Source: Bacteroidota bacterium
GTDB lineage: Bacteria; Bacteroidota; Bacteroidia; 2-12-FULL-35-15
Direction: 5' to 3'
Length of the DNA: 34,034 nucleotides
NCBI GenBank assembly: GCA_025963775.1
Contig: JAOQAD010000036.1
Span: 1-34,034 of the forward strand
Shown here: positions 15,945 to 25,039 of the stretch, in pieces
Numbering within the stretch: position 1 is the first letter of the stretch
Layout of the letters: each line of letters starts with the position of its first letter
Notes under the pieces: generated by a model
Seen by the model: only the letters and a program-made list of their open reading frames with translations
What the model was told of the DNA's origin: nothing
The model's database searches: none
Made by a program: the position numbers and the translations under genes

Positions 15945-16015
15945 TACTGCGATTAAGCTAAATTCTGCAACAGGACGCGCACTTTCCCGAACCGCTTAAA
16001 ATGACAATGTTGTTT

Positions 16016-16103
16016 GCTATGCTGAGGAACGAAGCATCTTTCGCTTTCTTACCGTAATTTTTCTAACGGTAAGGAAGATCCTTCGGCTTCGCTCAGGATG
16101 ACA
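16016..16103. repeat. REP-like palindrome, copy 2 of a tandem pair
   Basis: Same orientation and architecture as copy 1, starting 159 bases further on. Here the inner stem is perfect (CTTACCGT/ACGGTAAG) while the outer left end has GCTATG instead of GTCATG. It ends 8 bases from the stop of the alpha-2-macroglobulin gene and is the only hairpin there, so it may form the 3' end of that long transcript. Confidence 0.8.
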
Positions 16104-16111
16104 TAATACTA

Positions 16112-19100
16112 TTACTTCCCGACCTTCACGCGAATTCCTTCCGAATGGCTTGAAAATTCCGGCGCGTACATGCACTCTATGGAAGTGATACCATTGGAGA
16201 AATCACCATTGTGCGAAACCACCATCGGGTATTCAAACACATACGTTCCTTTCGGAAGATAAGCGAAAAAGAAACTGGTTGCCGCATCGCGGGTGCTTTC
16301 ATAATAGCCAAGCCCATCCTGCCATTTGTATCTTGAGATCACATTTGTTGGCTCGAAGCCCGAAGCACGCATGTCCTTCATCTGCACATACTCCATGTCG
16401 CGGTCCACCTTCAGCTCGATGCGCACCTTTATTTTATCGCCAACCTTTAAGGCTGTCTTCTCTGTGATTGGTTCGATCACCGGGCCGGCATCCGTATTCT
16501 TCTGCAGGAACAATTGCTTTTTCAGGTTCAATGGTGTTTTTGCAGGAGTGATCTTATCCAGCTGCTCGAAGTACTGCCAGTAAACAGAACCCCAGCTTAC
16601 TCCTTCATCGCGCTTCGTGATCGTGATCTTGCCCATCTCAGGCTTTATGTCGCTGCCGCTCCAGGAGGTTTTGAAATAGCCCGTTCCGGCTTCCTGTTTG
16701 GTGTCCGGAAGATTTTTCGGATCCACTTTCACTGCACCCATTGTGATCTCTATGTTGCTTTCAGTAGACAGCCAGTCGGTTCCTCTCAGCAGCAATGCAT
16801 AGCATGCTTCTGTGGTTGCTTTCGTAGTTTTCCAGTTCTGTGTTTGCTTCGATTTCAGCAGCCATACTTTCAGGTCGTCCACCGATTTCTTATCGTTCAC
16901 CACTTCATCAAATGCTTCGATCAGCAGCGCCTGCGATTCGATCGGCGCCTGGTACCAATAATAGCCTTCATAATTGTCTTTCCAGTACATGCCCATCTCT
17001 TCGTTGTACAGCGCATTTTCCTTCAGCGATTTCATGATCGCCATTGCCGTGGACTTATCATTATACCTGTTGAGCGCCAGCGCGATCATCCCCTGCATGT
17101 ACCTGCTATCGCCCAGCCAGTATTTCTTCGCCTGTCCTTTGTAATAATCAAACGCCTTCTGATTCCGGCTGTCAACAGGCACATCCTTAAAGTAGCTGCG
17201 TGCATACAAATACTGGATCTGCAGGTAGCTTAAATGATCTTCATCCATGTGTGCCCTGTCGTATTTCAGGATCCATTCATAATCCTCGCGGATCCGCTCA
17301 TCCAGGTACCTTGCCCCCGACTGTACCATGGCCCATACACTTTTATCTTCACGGATATCCTTTACTCCTAAATGATCAAGGTGCCCCATTCCTGTGATGA
17401 TGTGCTGCGTGATGTAGCGGTCATCCGGCATTCCGTCAAACCATGGCCATCCGCCATTGGATGCCTGCATCTTATTTAATTTTTTCAATGCCTGCCCGAG
17501 CTCACTGCTCATCTTATTCAGGTCGAATAAAAGGCCGACACGCTTTTTACGCTCTGTTTCATCCTTAGCATCCAGCACCCATGGCGTTTCCTCCAACATC
17601 AGCGATTTCAGCTCCTGGTTCTTTTCAAGATTAGAGAGCAGCGCTTTTGAATCGGGGTTGCTCTTCCAGGATTCGAACACTGCTTTTATTTTAGGTGATG
17701 AATTCGCAATGTGTGAAGCGATGCTATTGGCATAAAAGCGCGAGAAAGTCTGCTCCGCGCATTCATACGGGTATTCCATAAGGTACGGGAGCGACTGCAC
17801 TGCGTACCATGCAGGATTGGAAGTAAACTCCAGCGTTAATTTATGATTGCGCAGCGTAGTTGAATTATTACTTTGCGTGATCAGCTTCTCGAAGAGATAA
17901 GTGTGTGTTTCGAGCCCGCGTACCGGCAATGGCAATGTTTCCGTCACCAGCATCTTGTTGGTCAGCACCGGGATCGCCATTTCTTCACCATCGCTGAAAT
18001 TACCTGCTTTGGCAACCACCTTATAAGTGATCGCGCCGATGCCTTCGGGAATGGTAATGTTCCAGCTCACTAATGCGCTTTGTCCTTTTTTGGATGTAAA
18101 GGACTTGCTATCGGTTTCCGGCTTTGTAAGGATCTGCACCGGCTGCATCGTAGTTGCATCATAAAAAAAGATCTGCGCGGTGCCTGCAAGGTCTTTGTCC
18201 GAAAGGTTCGAGACCTTCGCAGCGAATTCCATCCGGTCGTTCTCACGGAAGAAGCGCGGAGGGTTCGGAATTACCATCAGCTCTTTCTGTGTCTGTAATT
18301 CTTTTTCAATGCTGCCGAACTTCAGGTCTTTGGTATGTGCAAATCCCATCATCTTCCATTTTGTCAGCGCTTCAGGAATGGTAAACTTGATGATCACAGT
18401 TCCATCCTTGTCTGTTTCCATCTGCGGATAGAAGAAAGCCGTTTCCGCAAAGTTGGAGCGCGCTGCTACTTTGGAAAGGTCTTCACCGGATTTACCGCCG
18501 GCCTCCAATTTTGGAACTGATGTTGTTTCTGCGGCTGCATCGGGTGGCGGTGCAGGATTATTGTCATCGCCGATGAATTTTCCATTTGCATGGTTTGTTG
18601 ATTTTCCGCTGTTCTTATCCTCTTTTTTATCGCTGTCCTTTTCATTTTCTTCATCTATTACGGAGCTGTCCATGGCAGCATAAGCAAATGTGCCTGATTT
18701 TGTTTCCGTGGCATTGCCGCCAAAGATCCTGTCGAATATTTCACCGCCCTGCCTCCAGTAATATCCGCCGCCAAATCCGAACCAGTTGAGATAATCGTAT
18801 TCCCTGCGGGATGCCGGTGGATAGATGTTCCATTCGTGCTCATACAGCTGCGCATTCACCGTCCCGAAAGCCTTATCGGTTTCCCAATACATGTTCGTAT
18901 AGTAGCTGTTGTAAATATTAAAATACCAGTTGTTCGGGCGGAAGGCATCGAGTGAAGCATCGTACAGCGTGGCGAGCATTTCAGCGGCCATCTTATCGCC
19001 TTTTTTATCTTTGATCTTCACTTTCCATTCTTCCATCTGCCCGGGCTGCAGCTTGTTTCGGAATGTTTCAAACTGCAGGTCCAGCTCCTTGTTGGTGTAA

Positions 19101-22100
19101 GGCACAGTGATCACGCCGCTGTTCACATAGGAACGGTTGTTCTTCACAAACACGAGGTGGTATGCAAAATTACCGCGGTGCTTTTCTTCCACCGGAATTT
19201 CGATCAGCTTCTGCTCTTTGTTCAGCGTGATGAATTCCTGCTTCACGACCTTTCCTTTGTGCTCAACTTCGAACAGCACTTTCACATTTTCCTCCTTTGT
19301 GCCGATCACGAACCTTGCTTTTTCACCCGGCTCCACTGCATCTGTCGTGAGTGAATTGAACCAGTTGATCTCATTGGAAGGAACGGTACTTTCTTTATTC
19401 GAATACACGGTAATGTATTTTATGTCCTTCACATCTTCGCCGTAAGCATCTTTGCTGTGCGCTTCCATTACGTACACGCCCTGCTTCCATGTGTTGAGGT
19501 TCGTGATCCTTACGGAATCATTGACCTTGCCGCCATTCATGGATGCCACTGCATTTACGCGGTTGTTAAATGTTTTTTCAAACACTTTTTCTCCCCGCTC
19601 CCATTTGTACATATTGTTCTCATCCTTGTATTCATCATTGGGGAAGGCGGTTTCAAATTCCTGTTTGCTGAGGATGTATTTATCGGGCTGCGGCCAGAGC
19701 CTGCTCCTGTATGTTTTTTCGGGATTTTTTAATCTGTAGATCTCTACCTTTCCGGAAGCCGGCTGGAACTGTCCGCTCCTGTTTGTTGTAAAAACAGCAA
19801 AGGCATCTTTGTTCTCTTTCTCCAGCATGGAAGGAATGGAAACATCAAGATTGAGGGCTGTGTAGGCAACGCTCACATACGTTTGTGAGCTGTGTGTTTC
19901 GCCGTTGATATCGGTAACATCCGCATAAACAGTATAAGTATATGTGGGCTGGTACGATTTGGGGATACTGAGATCCGGGATCGCTTTGAAGTCAATGAAG
20001 AATGCGCCTGTGTCATTACTCATGGTTGAGCCGTTCACAATTTCCATTTGCGGCGACTGCGGATAATATCCTCTCCACCAATACCACCAATACGGGAAAG
20101 AAGCATTTCTCACCACGCGGTATTTCACTTCTGCACCGTCTATTTTCGCACCGGAATAAGCGACTGCATTCCCGTTCACCTTTAGCGTTTCATCCAGGCG
20201 GTAGCTTCCTTCCACCGGCTTAAAGCTCACTTCGAACTTCGGGCGCTTGTATTCCTCTACCGAAAAATAAGCGCTGCCTGTTCCGTTGCCAATGCTCATT
20301 TGCCCGTTAAGCACACCGTTAGGTGCCGTGAACGAACCGCTGAACGTTCCATATTCATTTGTAGTTAAATCCAGGTCGGCGACCTTCTGGTAGTTCACAT
20401 CATAAAACGTAACGGTGCTGTTCTCTTTTGGCAGGATCGCGTTCGTTTCACCATCGGTGCTGATCATGATGCCTTTGAAGTAGACCGTTTGCCCCGGCCG
20501 GTAAATTCCGCGATCAAGAAAGAAGAAGGTCTTCGTGTATTTTTTCTTCTCTTCTATATTGGTCCTGTACTGGTAAATGCCATTCTCGCTCTGCAGCTCG
20601 TCCGTCATGAAAGCCGGGCCGATGTCATACTTATAGGTAAAGTCCACGTTGAAATTCCTGTATTCATTCACGGCTGGAACATTGAAATATCCTTTTTCGT
20701 CGCTGGTGTATTTTTCCGACTTCGTATATTCATAGTTGCGGGTGGTGTAATTGTATTTTTCATAATAGAGCTGCGCCACCACTCCTTTCAGCGGTTCCCC
20801 GGTGAGGCGGTGCTGTACATAGAAATCGTAGCTGCCGTTCTCCATTCTCCTGTTCACGTAGCTAATGTTGGAAACCCAAATGCCTGCATAGGAAACCGCG
20901 TTCTTTTTATAGGAGAAGGAAGAATCGGAGCCGACAAGGATCACGTAATGCCCGAACTTCATCTCCGGGATTTTGATCTCGGTGGAATGTGTTTGAAAAT
21001 CGCCGTCATCCGGCAGCTCAACAGAAAATTCCTTTACAGGCTTCAGCTTTAAATACTGCTTCACAAGCTCTTCCCCGTAATAGCGCTCAAGGGAGCGGTT
21101 GTAGCCCGCAATATCCATTTCAGCGATCCGTACATACACTTTTTTCAGGTTCTTGTACGTCAGCAAAGCGCGTCCCGGCTTAAAAGGAAGGTAAACTTTC
21201 TCAGTTACAAAATCGAGGTTGTGATCAATGATCATTGAGCGGAGGTTGCGGCAATCTTTAGCTCCATCGCTGTCGGGATATTTTTTTATGGCCGCTTCAC
21301 AAATTTCCAGCGCTTTCTTCTTCATCCATTTGTTCTCATCACCCTGCAAAACATTGTATTTACTTCCCCTTTCAAAGTATACCCCGGCAATACTTCCGCT
21401 CACTTCAGCTGATGAAGGACTGGAAGAAAACTGTTTTTCAAGATTTTGAAGTGCTGTTAAATACAGGCTGTCTTTTATTTCCGAGATGGATTTTCTATGC
21501 ACGAATGACAAGCGCTTCAGGTCAACATCAATGAGCGCCTGCGGATCCGTGTCAGCAAGATGAAAAGCGGTAAGGTCCTGCAGGATCTGCATTGCATAGA
21601 ATTTGAGCGACATCGTATCTTTTGATTCGATCTTCAGCCTGGAGAAATCGCTGTTGTTCCAGAAATAGCTTTCGGAGCTTAATTCGAATTTGTAGGCGGG
21701 ACGGATGAGGTCGGGCTCTTCGTTCATGTAAAAATCAACTGCGCGGTGGGCAAGGAAATCGTAAAGCGTTGGGCGGAACTTGCGGCTGTAATCAAACTTT
21801 ATAAGTACATCATCGTAGATGTTGAGAGGCGTTCGTTTCAAGCTATCTGCGCTCTGGAGGGAAGCCTGGTAATTTTTGATGACCTCGGCAAAAATTGTTT
21901 TGAGGTCCCATGTGGTGATATCGGAATTTGCAAAATTTGCAGTAGTGCTCCTCTGCTGGAATTTCCAGCGGTTCTGCTGGTAATAATGCCAGTAGTTCTC
22001 CGCGATCATTGAATGAAGAATAGGCTTCACCGGGAAGGTAGCTGCTTTCGCTTCTTCGTTCAAACGGTCCAGCGCCTTCACCAGCGAGTACTCCTCCATC

Positions 22101-22384
22101 CGCTGCTCCAGGCTCATCCGGTGGATGATCGCTTTTACGAACTGTGCGGAATTGTTCTCAACTTTCGCTTTGTTGTAAATGCCTGTCACCACTTCCAGCG
22201 CCGATTTGGTCAATCCTTTACCGGTAAGTGAATCCACTTTTTTCCATTCTTTTTCATAGCTGCTGCCTTTCGGAAAGATGAGGAGCGATTGCCGGTAATT
22301 TCCTTTGTGGCTGTAAACGCTGAAAGCTCCTGCAATGCTTGCAAGAGCAATGAGTGCGATAAAGAAGGTTTTTTTTGAAAACAT
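16112..22384 (-). CDS. Alpha-2-macroglobulin family protein with thioester motif
   Basis: 2090 residues, longer than the roughly 1500-1650 typical of proteobacterial homologues because of an extra N-terminal helical region (about 40-500). A hydrophobic N-terminus (about 5-24) is a signal or anchor, with no lipobox Cys. MG-type beta domains follow, including FLDRGIYRPGQTVYFKG near 625 and EYKRPKFEVSF near 715. An acidic, Lys- and Pro-rich low-complexity stretch (about 1240-1310) sits where the bait region is expected, just before FAETAFFYPQ. The thioester motif CAEQ is intact at 1542-1545, followed by the helical toroid domain. Such proteins are thought to trap invading proteases in the periplasm. 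The usual partner PBP1C is not adjacent, and an FAD oxidoreductase lies 74 bases upstream. Confidence 0.95.
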   Translation of the reverse strand: MFSKKTFFIALIALASIAGAFSVYSHKGNYRQSLLIFPKGSSYEKEWKKVDSLTGKGLTKSALEVVTGIYNKAKVENNSAQFVKAIIHRMSLEQRMEEYSLVKALDRLNEEAKAATFPVKPILHSMIAENYWHYYQQNRWKFQQRSTTANFANSDITTWDLKTIFAEVIKNYQASLQSADSLKRTPLNIYDDVLIKFDYSRKFRPTLYDFLAHRAVDFYMNEEPDLIRPAYKFELSSESYFWNNSDFSRLKIESKDTMSLKFYAMQILQDLTAFHLADTDPQALIDVDLKRLSFVHRKSISEIKDSLYLTALQNLEKQFSSSPSSAEVSGSIAGVYFERGSKYNVLQGDENKWMKKKALEICEAAIKKYPDSDGAKDCRNLRSMIIDHNLDFVTEKVYLPFKPGRALLTYKNLKKVYVRIAEMDIAGYNRSLERYYGEELVKQYLKLKPVKEFSVELPDDGDFQTHSTEIKIPEMKFGHYVILVGSDSSFSYKKNAVSYAGIWVSNISYVNRRMENGSYDFYVQHRLTGEPLKGVVAQLYYEKYNYTTRNYEYTKSEKYTSDEKGYFNVPAVNEYRNFNVDFTYKYDIGPAFMTDELQSENGIYQYRTNIEEKKKYTKTFFFLDRGIYRPGQTVYFKGIMISTDGETNAILPKENSTVTFYDVNYQKVADLDLTTNEYGTFSGSFTAPNGVLNGQMSIGNGTGSAYFSVEEYKRPKFEVSFKPVEGSYRLDETLKVNGNAVAYSGAKIDGAEVKYRVVRNASFPYWWYWWRGYYPQSPQMEIVNGSTMSNDTGAFFIDFKAIPDLSIPKSYQPTYTYTVYADVTDINGETHSSQTYVSVAYTALNLDVSIPSMLEKENKDAFAVFTTNRSGQFQPASGKVEIYRLKNPEKTYRSRLWPQPDKYILSKQEFETAFPNDEYKDENNMYKWERGEKVFEKTFNNRVNAVASMNGGKVNDSVRITNLNTWKQGVYVMEAHSKDAYGEDVKDIKYITVYSNKESTVPSNEINWFNSLTTDAVEPGEKARFVIGTKEENVKVLFEVEHKGKVVKQEFITLNKEQKLIEIPVEEKHRGNFAYHLVFVKNNRSYVNSGVITVPYTNKELDLQFETFRNKLQPGQMEEWKVKIKDKKGDKMAAEMLATLYDASLDAFRPNNWYFNIYNSYYTNMYWETDKAFGTVNAQLYEHEWNIYPPASRREYDYLNWFGFGGGYYWRQGGEIFDRIFGGNATETKSGTFAYAAMDSSVIDEENEKDSDKKEDKNSGKSTNHANGKFIGDDNNPAPPPDAAAETTSVPKLEAGGKSGEDLSKVAARSNFAETAFFYPQMETDKDGTVIIKFTIPEALTKWKMMGFAHTKDLKFGSIEKELQTQKELMVIPNPPRFFRENDRMEFAAKVSNLSDKDLAGTAQIFFYDATTMQPVQILTKPETDSKSFTSKKGQSALVSWNITIPEGIGAITYKVVAKAGNFSDGEEMAIPVLTNKMLVTETLPLPVRGLETHTYLFEKLITQSNNSTTLRNHKLTLEFTSNPAWYAVQSLPYLMEYPYECAEQTFSRFYANSIASHIANSSPKIKAVFESWKSNPDSKALLSNLEKNQELKSLMLEETPWVLDAKDETERKKRVGLLFDLNKMSSELGQALKKLNKMQASNGGWPWFDGMPDDRYITQHIITGMGHLDHLGVKDIREDKSVWAMVQSGARYLDERIREDYEWILKYDRAHMDEDHLSYLQIQYLYARSYFKDVPVDSRNQKAFDYYKGQAKKYWLGDSRYMQGMIALALNRYNDKSTAMAIMKSLKENALYNEEMGMYWKDNYEGYYWYQAPIESQALLIEAFDEVVNDKKSVDDLKVWLLKSKQTQNWKTTKATTEACYALLLRGTDWLSTESNIEITMGAVKVDPKNLPDTKQEAGTGYFKTSWSGSDIKPEMGKITITKRDEGVSWGSVYWQYFEQLDKITPAKTPLNLKKQLFLQKNTDAGPVIEPITEKTALKVGDKIKVRIELKVDRDMEYVQMKDMRASGFEPTNVISRYKWQDGLGYYESTRDAATSFFFAYLPKGTYVFEYPMVVSHNGDFSNGITSIECMYAPEFSSHSEGIRVKVGK

Positions 22385-22458
22385 AACGTAGAGTATTGGA
22401 GTTTGATGGTTTTACCATCAGATGCAATTTCATTCAGATTCCATAAAACAAAGCGGTT

Positions 22459-23517
22459 TTATGCAAAACGCCGTATATCCACTTCCCTGTCCAGCTCATT
22501 ACGGCCTTCCAGGAAGCCTGCGAAGTGCTCTGCAAAATACGGCGCCAGCATGATGCCCTTTGTTCCCATGCCATTAAAGACACCAAGAGCGGGATGTTCA
22601 GGGTGCAAACCCAGCATCGGCCGCCTGTCGTTTACCGCAGGCCTTACCCCGGCAAGATGCTCTGTAATTACAAACGGTACTTTTATAACTTTTTCAAGCT
22701 TCTCCACCAGTTCAGCTCTTCCTTCTTCCGTTGCATCGTCATTCAGTTTATCCCAGGTATGCGTGGCGCCCACCCGGTACAAATTATTTCCCATGGGAAG
22801 GATGAATACGCCTTTATTGATGACCTTCTCAAAAGGAATTTCATGCCCATCCTGCAATTGAATGGTGAGGATCTCCCCTTTTGTAAGCCGGAAGGACAGC
22901 CATTTGAAATACGGATTTTCCGCTGCCCGGAAGCCTTCACAGAAAATAACCTTCTTTGCACGATGATCTTTATAGCTGACATGATCTTCTGAAATGATCA
23001 GCTGATCAGTATCAAATTTTTCTTCCAGCAGGCAGCCCAGATGCCGGAAATGATCTGCCGATGCGCTGAGCAGCACACGCGTATCAATGCTCCCGGAATG
23101 TTGCACTTCGGCAGCACCCAGCGGATTGTTCACGAGTCCCGGAAGAAAATAATCATTGATGGTTTTGTCAAGATATTTTCCAACTTCCGCATTCGTCTTT
23201 TTTAACCAGAATTCTCTTTCCTGCTCTTCCGCAAACAGCTTCACGATCTGTTTTTTAAAATGGAATGTGCAGCCCAGCTTTTTTTCAAGCGCTGTGTAAA
23301 ATGTATCGAGGAAAGGGATGAGCTCATCGGCCATCCAGCTTTTGCTGAGCCTTTTAAAAACCACGGGATTGTATAATCCGGCTGCCACTTTAGAGGCTGA
23401 GGAAAGTGCGGGATCATCGATCAGCACTACCGAACGGCCGGCCTTCATCAGCGTGAATGCGAGCACAGTGCCGGCAATGCCCTGTCCCACGATTATGTAA
23501 TCAGTCTCTTTTGTCAT
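22459..23517 (-). CDS. FAD-dependent oxidoreductase (DAO family)
   Basis: 352 residues. The dinucleotide-binding motif IIVGQGIAGTVLAFTLMKAG (GxGxxG) at the N-terminus, VVLIDD binding the ribose, SKVAAGLYNPVVFKR, and the C-terminal GVRPAVNDRRPMLGLHPEHP with GMGTKGIMLAPYFAEHFA place it in the D-amino-acid oxidase/glycine oxidase fold. Substrate unknown, but an amino- or imino-acid is typical, and the protein is cytoplasmic. The start at 23517 is 10 bases after a consensus -7 box. It precedes the alpha-2-macroglobulin gene on the same strand and may be co-transcribed, since no separate promoter box was found between them. Confidence 0.88.
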   Translation of the reverse strand: MTKETDYIIVGQGIAGTVLAFTLMKAGRSVVLIDDPALSSASKVAAGLYNPVVFKRLSKSWMADELIPFLDTFYTALEKKLGCTFHFKKQIVKLFAEEQEREFWLKKTNAEVGKYLDKTINDYFLPGLVNNPLGAAEVQHSGSIDTRVLLSASADHFRHLGCLLEEKFDTDQLIISEDHVSYKDHRAKKVIFCEGFRAAENPYFKWLSFRLTKGEILTIQLQDGHEIPFEKVINKGVFILPMGNNLYRVGATHTWDKLNDDATEEGRAELVEKLEKVIKVPFVITEHLAGVRPAVNDRRPMLGLHPEHPALGVFNGMGTKGIMLAPYFAEHFAGFLEGRNELDREVDIRRFA

Positions 23518-23527
23518 GCGTTGTTTT

Positions 23528-23535
23528 CAAAATTA
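23528..23535 (-). promoter_or_regulatory. -7 box of the FAD oxidoreductase gene
   Basis: TAATTTTG on the minus strand matches TAnnTTTG. Only 10 bases separate it from the ATG, so the leader would be a few bases long. It sits in the 72-base gap shared with the divergent rim cluster. Confidence 0.5.
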
Positions 23536-23589
23536 GTACTAAATCTTTGATTAATAATTTTTATCTTGCAGTAGTATTCGGTAATCCAT

Positions 23590-24033
23590 ATGCAAAAAGA
23601 AAAACAACTGATCGGACGCAGGGAAGTGATCGCATTTCCAGGGCTTGGCCTGTTTGAGATCACGGCGAAAGTTGATACAGGCGCATACACCACTGCCCTG
23701 CATTGCCACGATATCTACGAGAAAGACGGCATCCTGCATTTTAAGTTGCTTGATCCATCGCATCCCGATTATAACCGGCAGGAGCAAACATTCAGCGAAT
23801 ACACACAGAAGGAGATCAAGAATTCTTTCGGCGAAGTTGAAAAGCGCTACATCATAAAAACCGTCATTAAAATTGGCCGTAAACGGATAAAATCAGTAAT
23901 TTCGTTGACAGACAGGGGGAATATGCGCTACCCGGTTTTAATAGGCAGAAAATTACTGAAGAACCGTTTTATTGTTGATGTTGCATTATTGAACCATATC
24001 CCTCCTTCCGGAACAAAAAAAAATAAATCTTAA
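23590..24033 (+). CDS. rimB: RimB-like retropepsin-fold protease (putative 'ATP-dependent zinc protease' family)
   Basis: 147 residues, normal for the PF05618 family. The N-terminus reads IGRREVIAFPGLGLFEITAKVDTGAYTTALHC, where Asp29-Thr30-Gly31 forms a retropepsin-like active site. The later NMRYPVLIGRKLLKNRFIVDV is the second family hallmark. Members are often next to RimK, and in Pseudomonas a rimABK cluster has been described in which RimB acts as a protease on RimK-modified targets. It is first in the cluster, 24 bases upstream of the rimK start. The label zinc protease is historical, and the sequence suggests an aspartic mechanism. The gene symbol rests on context and similarity, not proof. 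Confidence 0.85.
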   Translation: MQKEKQLIGRREVIAFPGLGLFEITAKVDTGAYTTALHCHDIYEKDGILHFKLLDPSHPDYNRQEQTFSEYTQKEIKNSFGEVEKRYIIKTVIKIGRKRIKSVISLTDRGNMRYPVLIGRKLLKNRFIVDVALLNHIPPSGTKKNKS

Positions 24034-24057
24034 TCCTTCGAAATACATTCTCTATTT

Positions 24058-24942
24058 ATGAAAATAGCTATCCTTTCCCGTGGGCCCAGGCTGTACTCCA
24101 CCCGCAGATTAGTTGAGGCCGCTGAGCAGCGCGGACATGAAGTTGTAGTGCTTGACCATTTGAAATGCGTCCTCGTGATCGAAAAAGGCAACCCGCATAT
24201 TTTTTACAGCGGAAAGGAAGTGACCGGCATTGATGCGATCATTCCGCGCATCGGGACATCCGTTACATTTTACGGTGCAGCAGTTGTGCGCCAGTTCGAA
24301 CAGATGAAAGTGTTCTCTTCGGTTGAATCGCAGGCGCTGGTGCGCTCACGCGATAAGCTGAGAAGCCTTCAGCTCCTTGCAAAAGCAGGGATCGGCATGC
24401 CGAAAACTGCATTCGCATCTGCGCCGAGGAACATCGACAATGTACTTGAACAGGTGGGCGGTGCTCCCGTGGTGATCAAGCTGTTGGAAGGTACGCAGGG
24501 CATCGGGGTTATCCTGGCGGAAACACATAAATCTGCAAAATCGGTGATCGAATCGTTCCTTGCATTAAAGGCAAACATCCTTGTGCAGGAATTCATTAAG
24601 GAAGCAGGAGGCGCTGATATCCGCGCATTCATCGTGGATGGAAAAATTGTTGGTGCCATGAAGCGCCAGGGATTACCGGGTGAATTCAGGAGCAACCTGC
24701 ACCGCGGCGGAAGCGCCAACGTGATCGAGCTTACAAAAGAAGAGCGCGAAACAGCGATCAAGTCAGCAAAAAAATTAGGCCTTGCCATTGCGGGTGTCGA
24801 CATGCTGCAATCTTCCCGCGGCCCGCTGGTGATGGAAGTGAATTCCTCGCCGGGACTGGAAGGCATTGAAGGGGCAACAGGCGTTGACATTGCAGGGAAG
24901 ATCATTGAGTATATTGAGCGGAATGAGTTTAATCATGCATAG
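24058..24942 (+). CDS. rimK: RimK, ribosomal protein S6 glutamate ligase (ATP-grasp)
   Basis: 294 residues, full length. The start [22 protein letters not shown], the [19 protein letters not shown] segment, the ATP-grasp core ([45 protein letters not shown]) and the metal-binding [13 protein letters not shown] identify RimK. The enzyme ligates glutamate residues to the C-terminus of ribosomal protein S6 at the cost of ATP, and also makes poly-glutamate in vitro. It is in a cluster with rimB and an aspartoacylase-like gene. The ATG at 24058 is right after the rimB stop region, so the two are co-transcribed. Confidence 0.95.
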   Translation: MKIAILSRGPRLYSTRRLVEAAEQRGHEVVVLDHLKCVLVIEKGNPHIFYSGKEVTGIDAIIPRIGTSVTFYGAAVVRQFEQMKVFSSVESQALVRSRDKLRSLQLLAKAGIGMPKTAFASAPRNIDNVLEQVGGAPVVIKLLEGTQGIGVILAETHKSAKSVIESFLALKANILVQEFIKEAGGADIRAFIVDGKIVGAMKRQGLPGEFRSNLHRGGSANVIELTKEERETAIKSAKKLGLAIAGVDMLQSSRGPLVMEVNSSPGLEGIEGATGVDIAGKIIEYIERNEFNHA

Positions 24943-24992
24943 TGCGAAAACTTCTTTATGATCTGTTAAATAGATTACTGCTTACATTTATG

Positions 24993-25020
24993 AGATCCCG
25001 TGTCGTGGCAGGGGATGACG
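24993..25020. repeat. REP-like element within the rim cluster
   Basis: AGATCCCGTGTCG...GGATGACG matches the right arm of the element at 11661-11731 with 3 mismatches in 28 bases and folds on itself. It sits in the 97-base gap between rimK and the aspartoacylase-like gene, so it may uncouple or modulate expression of the third gene. Confidence 0.7.
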
Positions 25021-25039
25021 TCCGCACAAAAACATCAGT

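Noticed and set aside
16514..17233. 239-codon plus-strand frame inside the alpha-2-macroglobulin gene
   Set aside because: The minus strand carries the long family-consistent protein. The plus frame has no motif and is an expected shadow of a large gene.
20489..21052. 187-codon plus-strand frame inside the alpha-2-macroglobulin gene
   Set aside because: Same reasoning. Its composition reflects the reverse complement of the MG domains.
22403..22861. 152-codon plus-strand frame opposite the FAD oxidoreductase
   Set aside because: The minus-strand gene has GxGxxG and a full domain. The plus frame is Ser/Pro rich without motifs.
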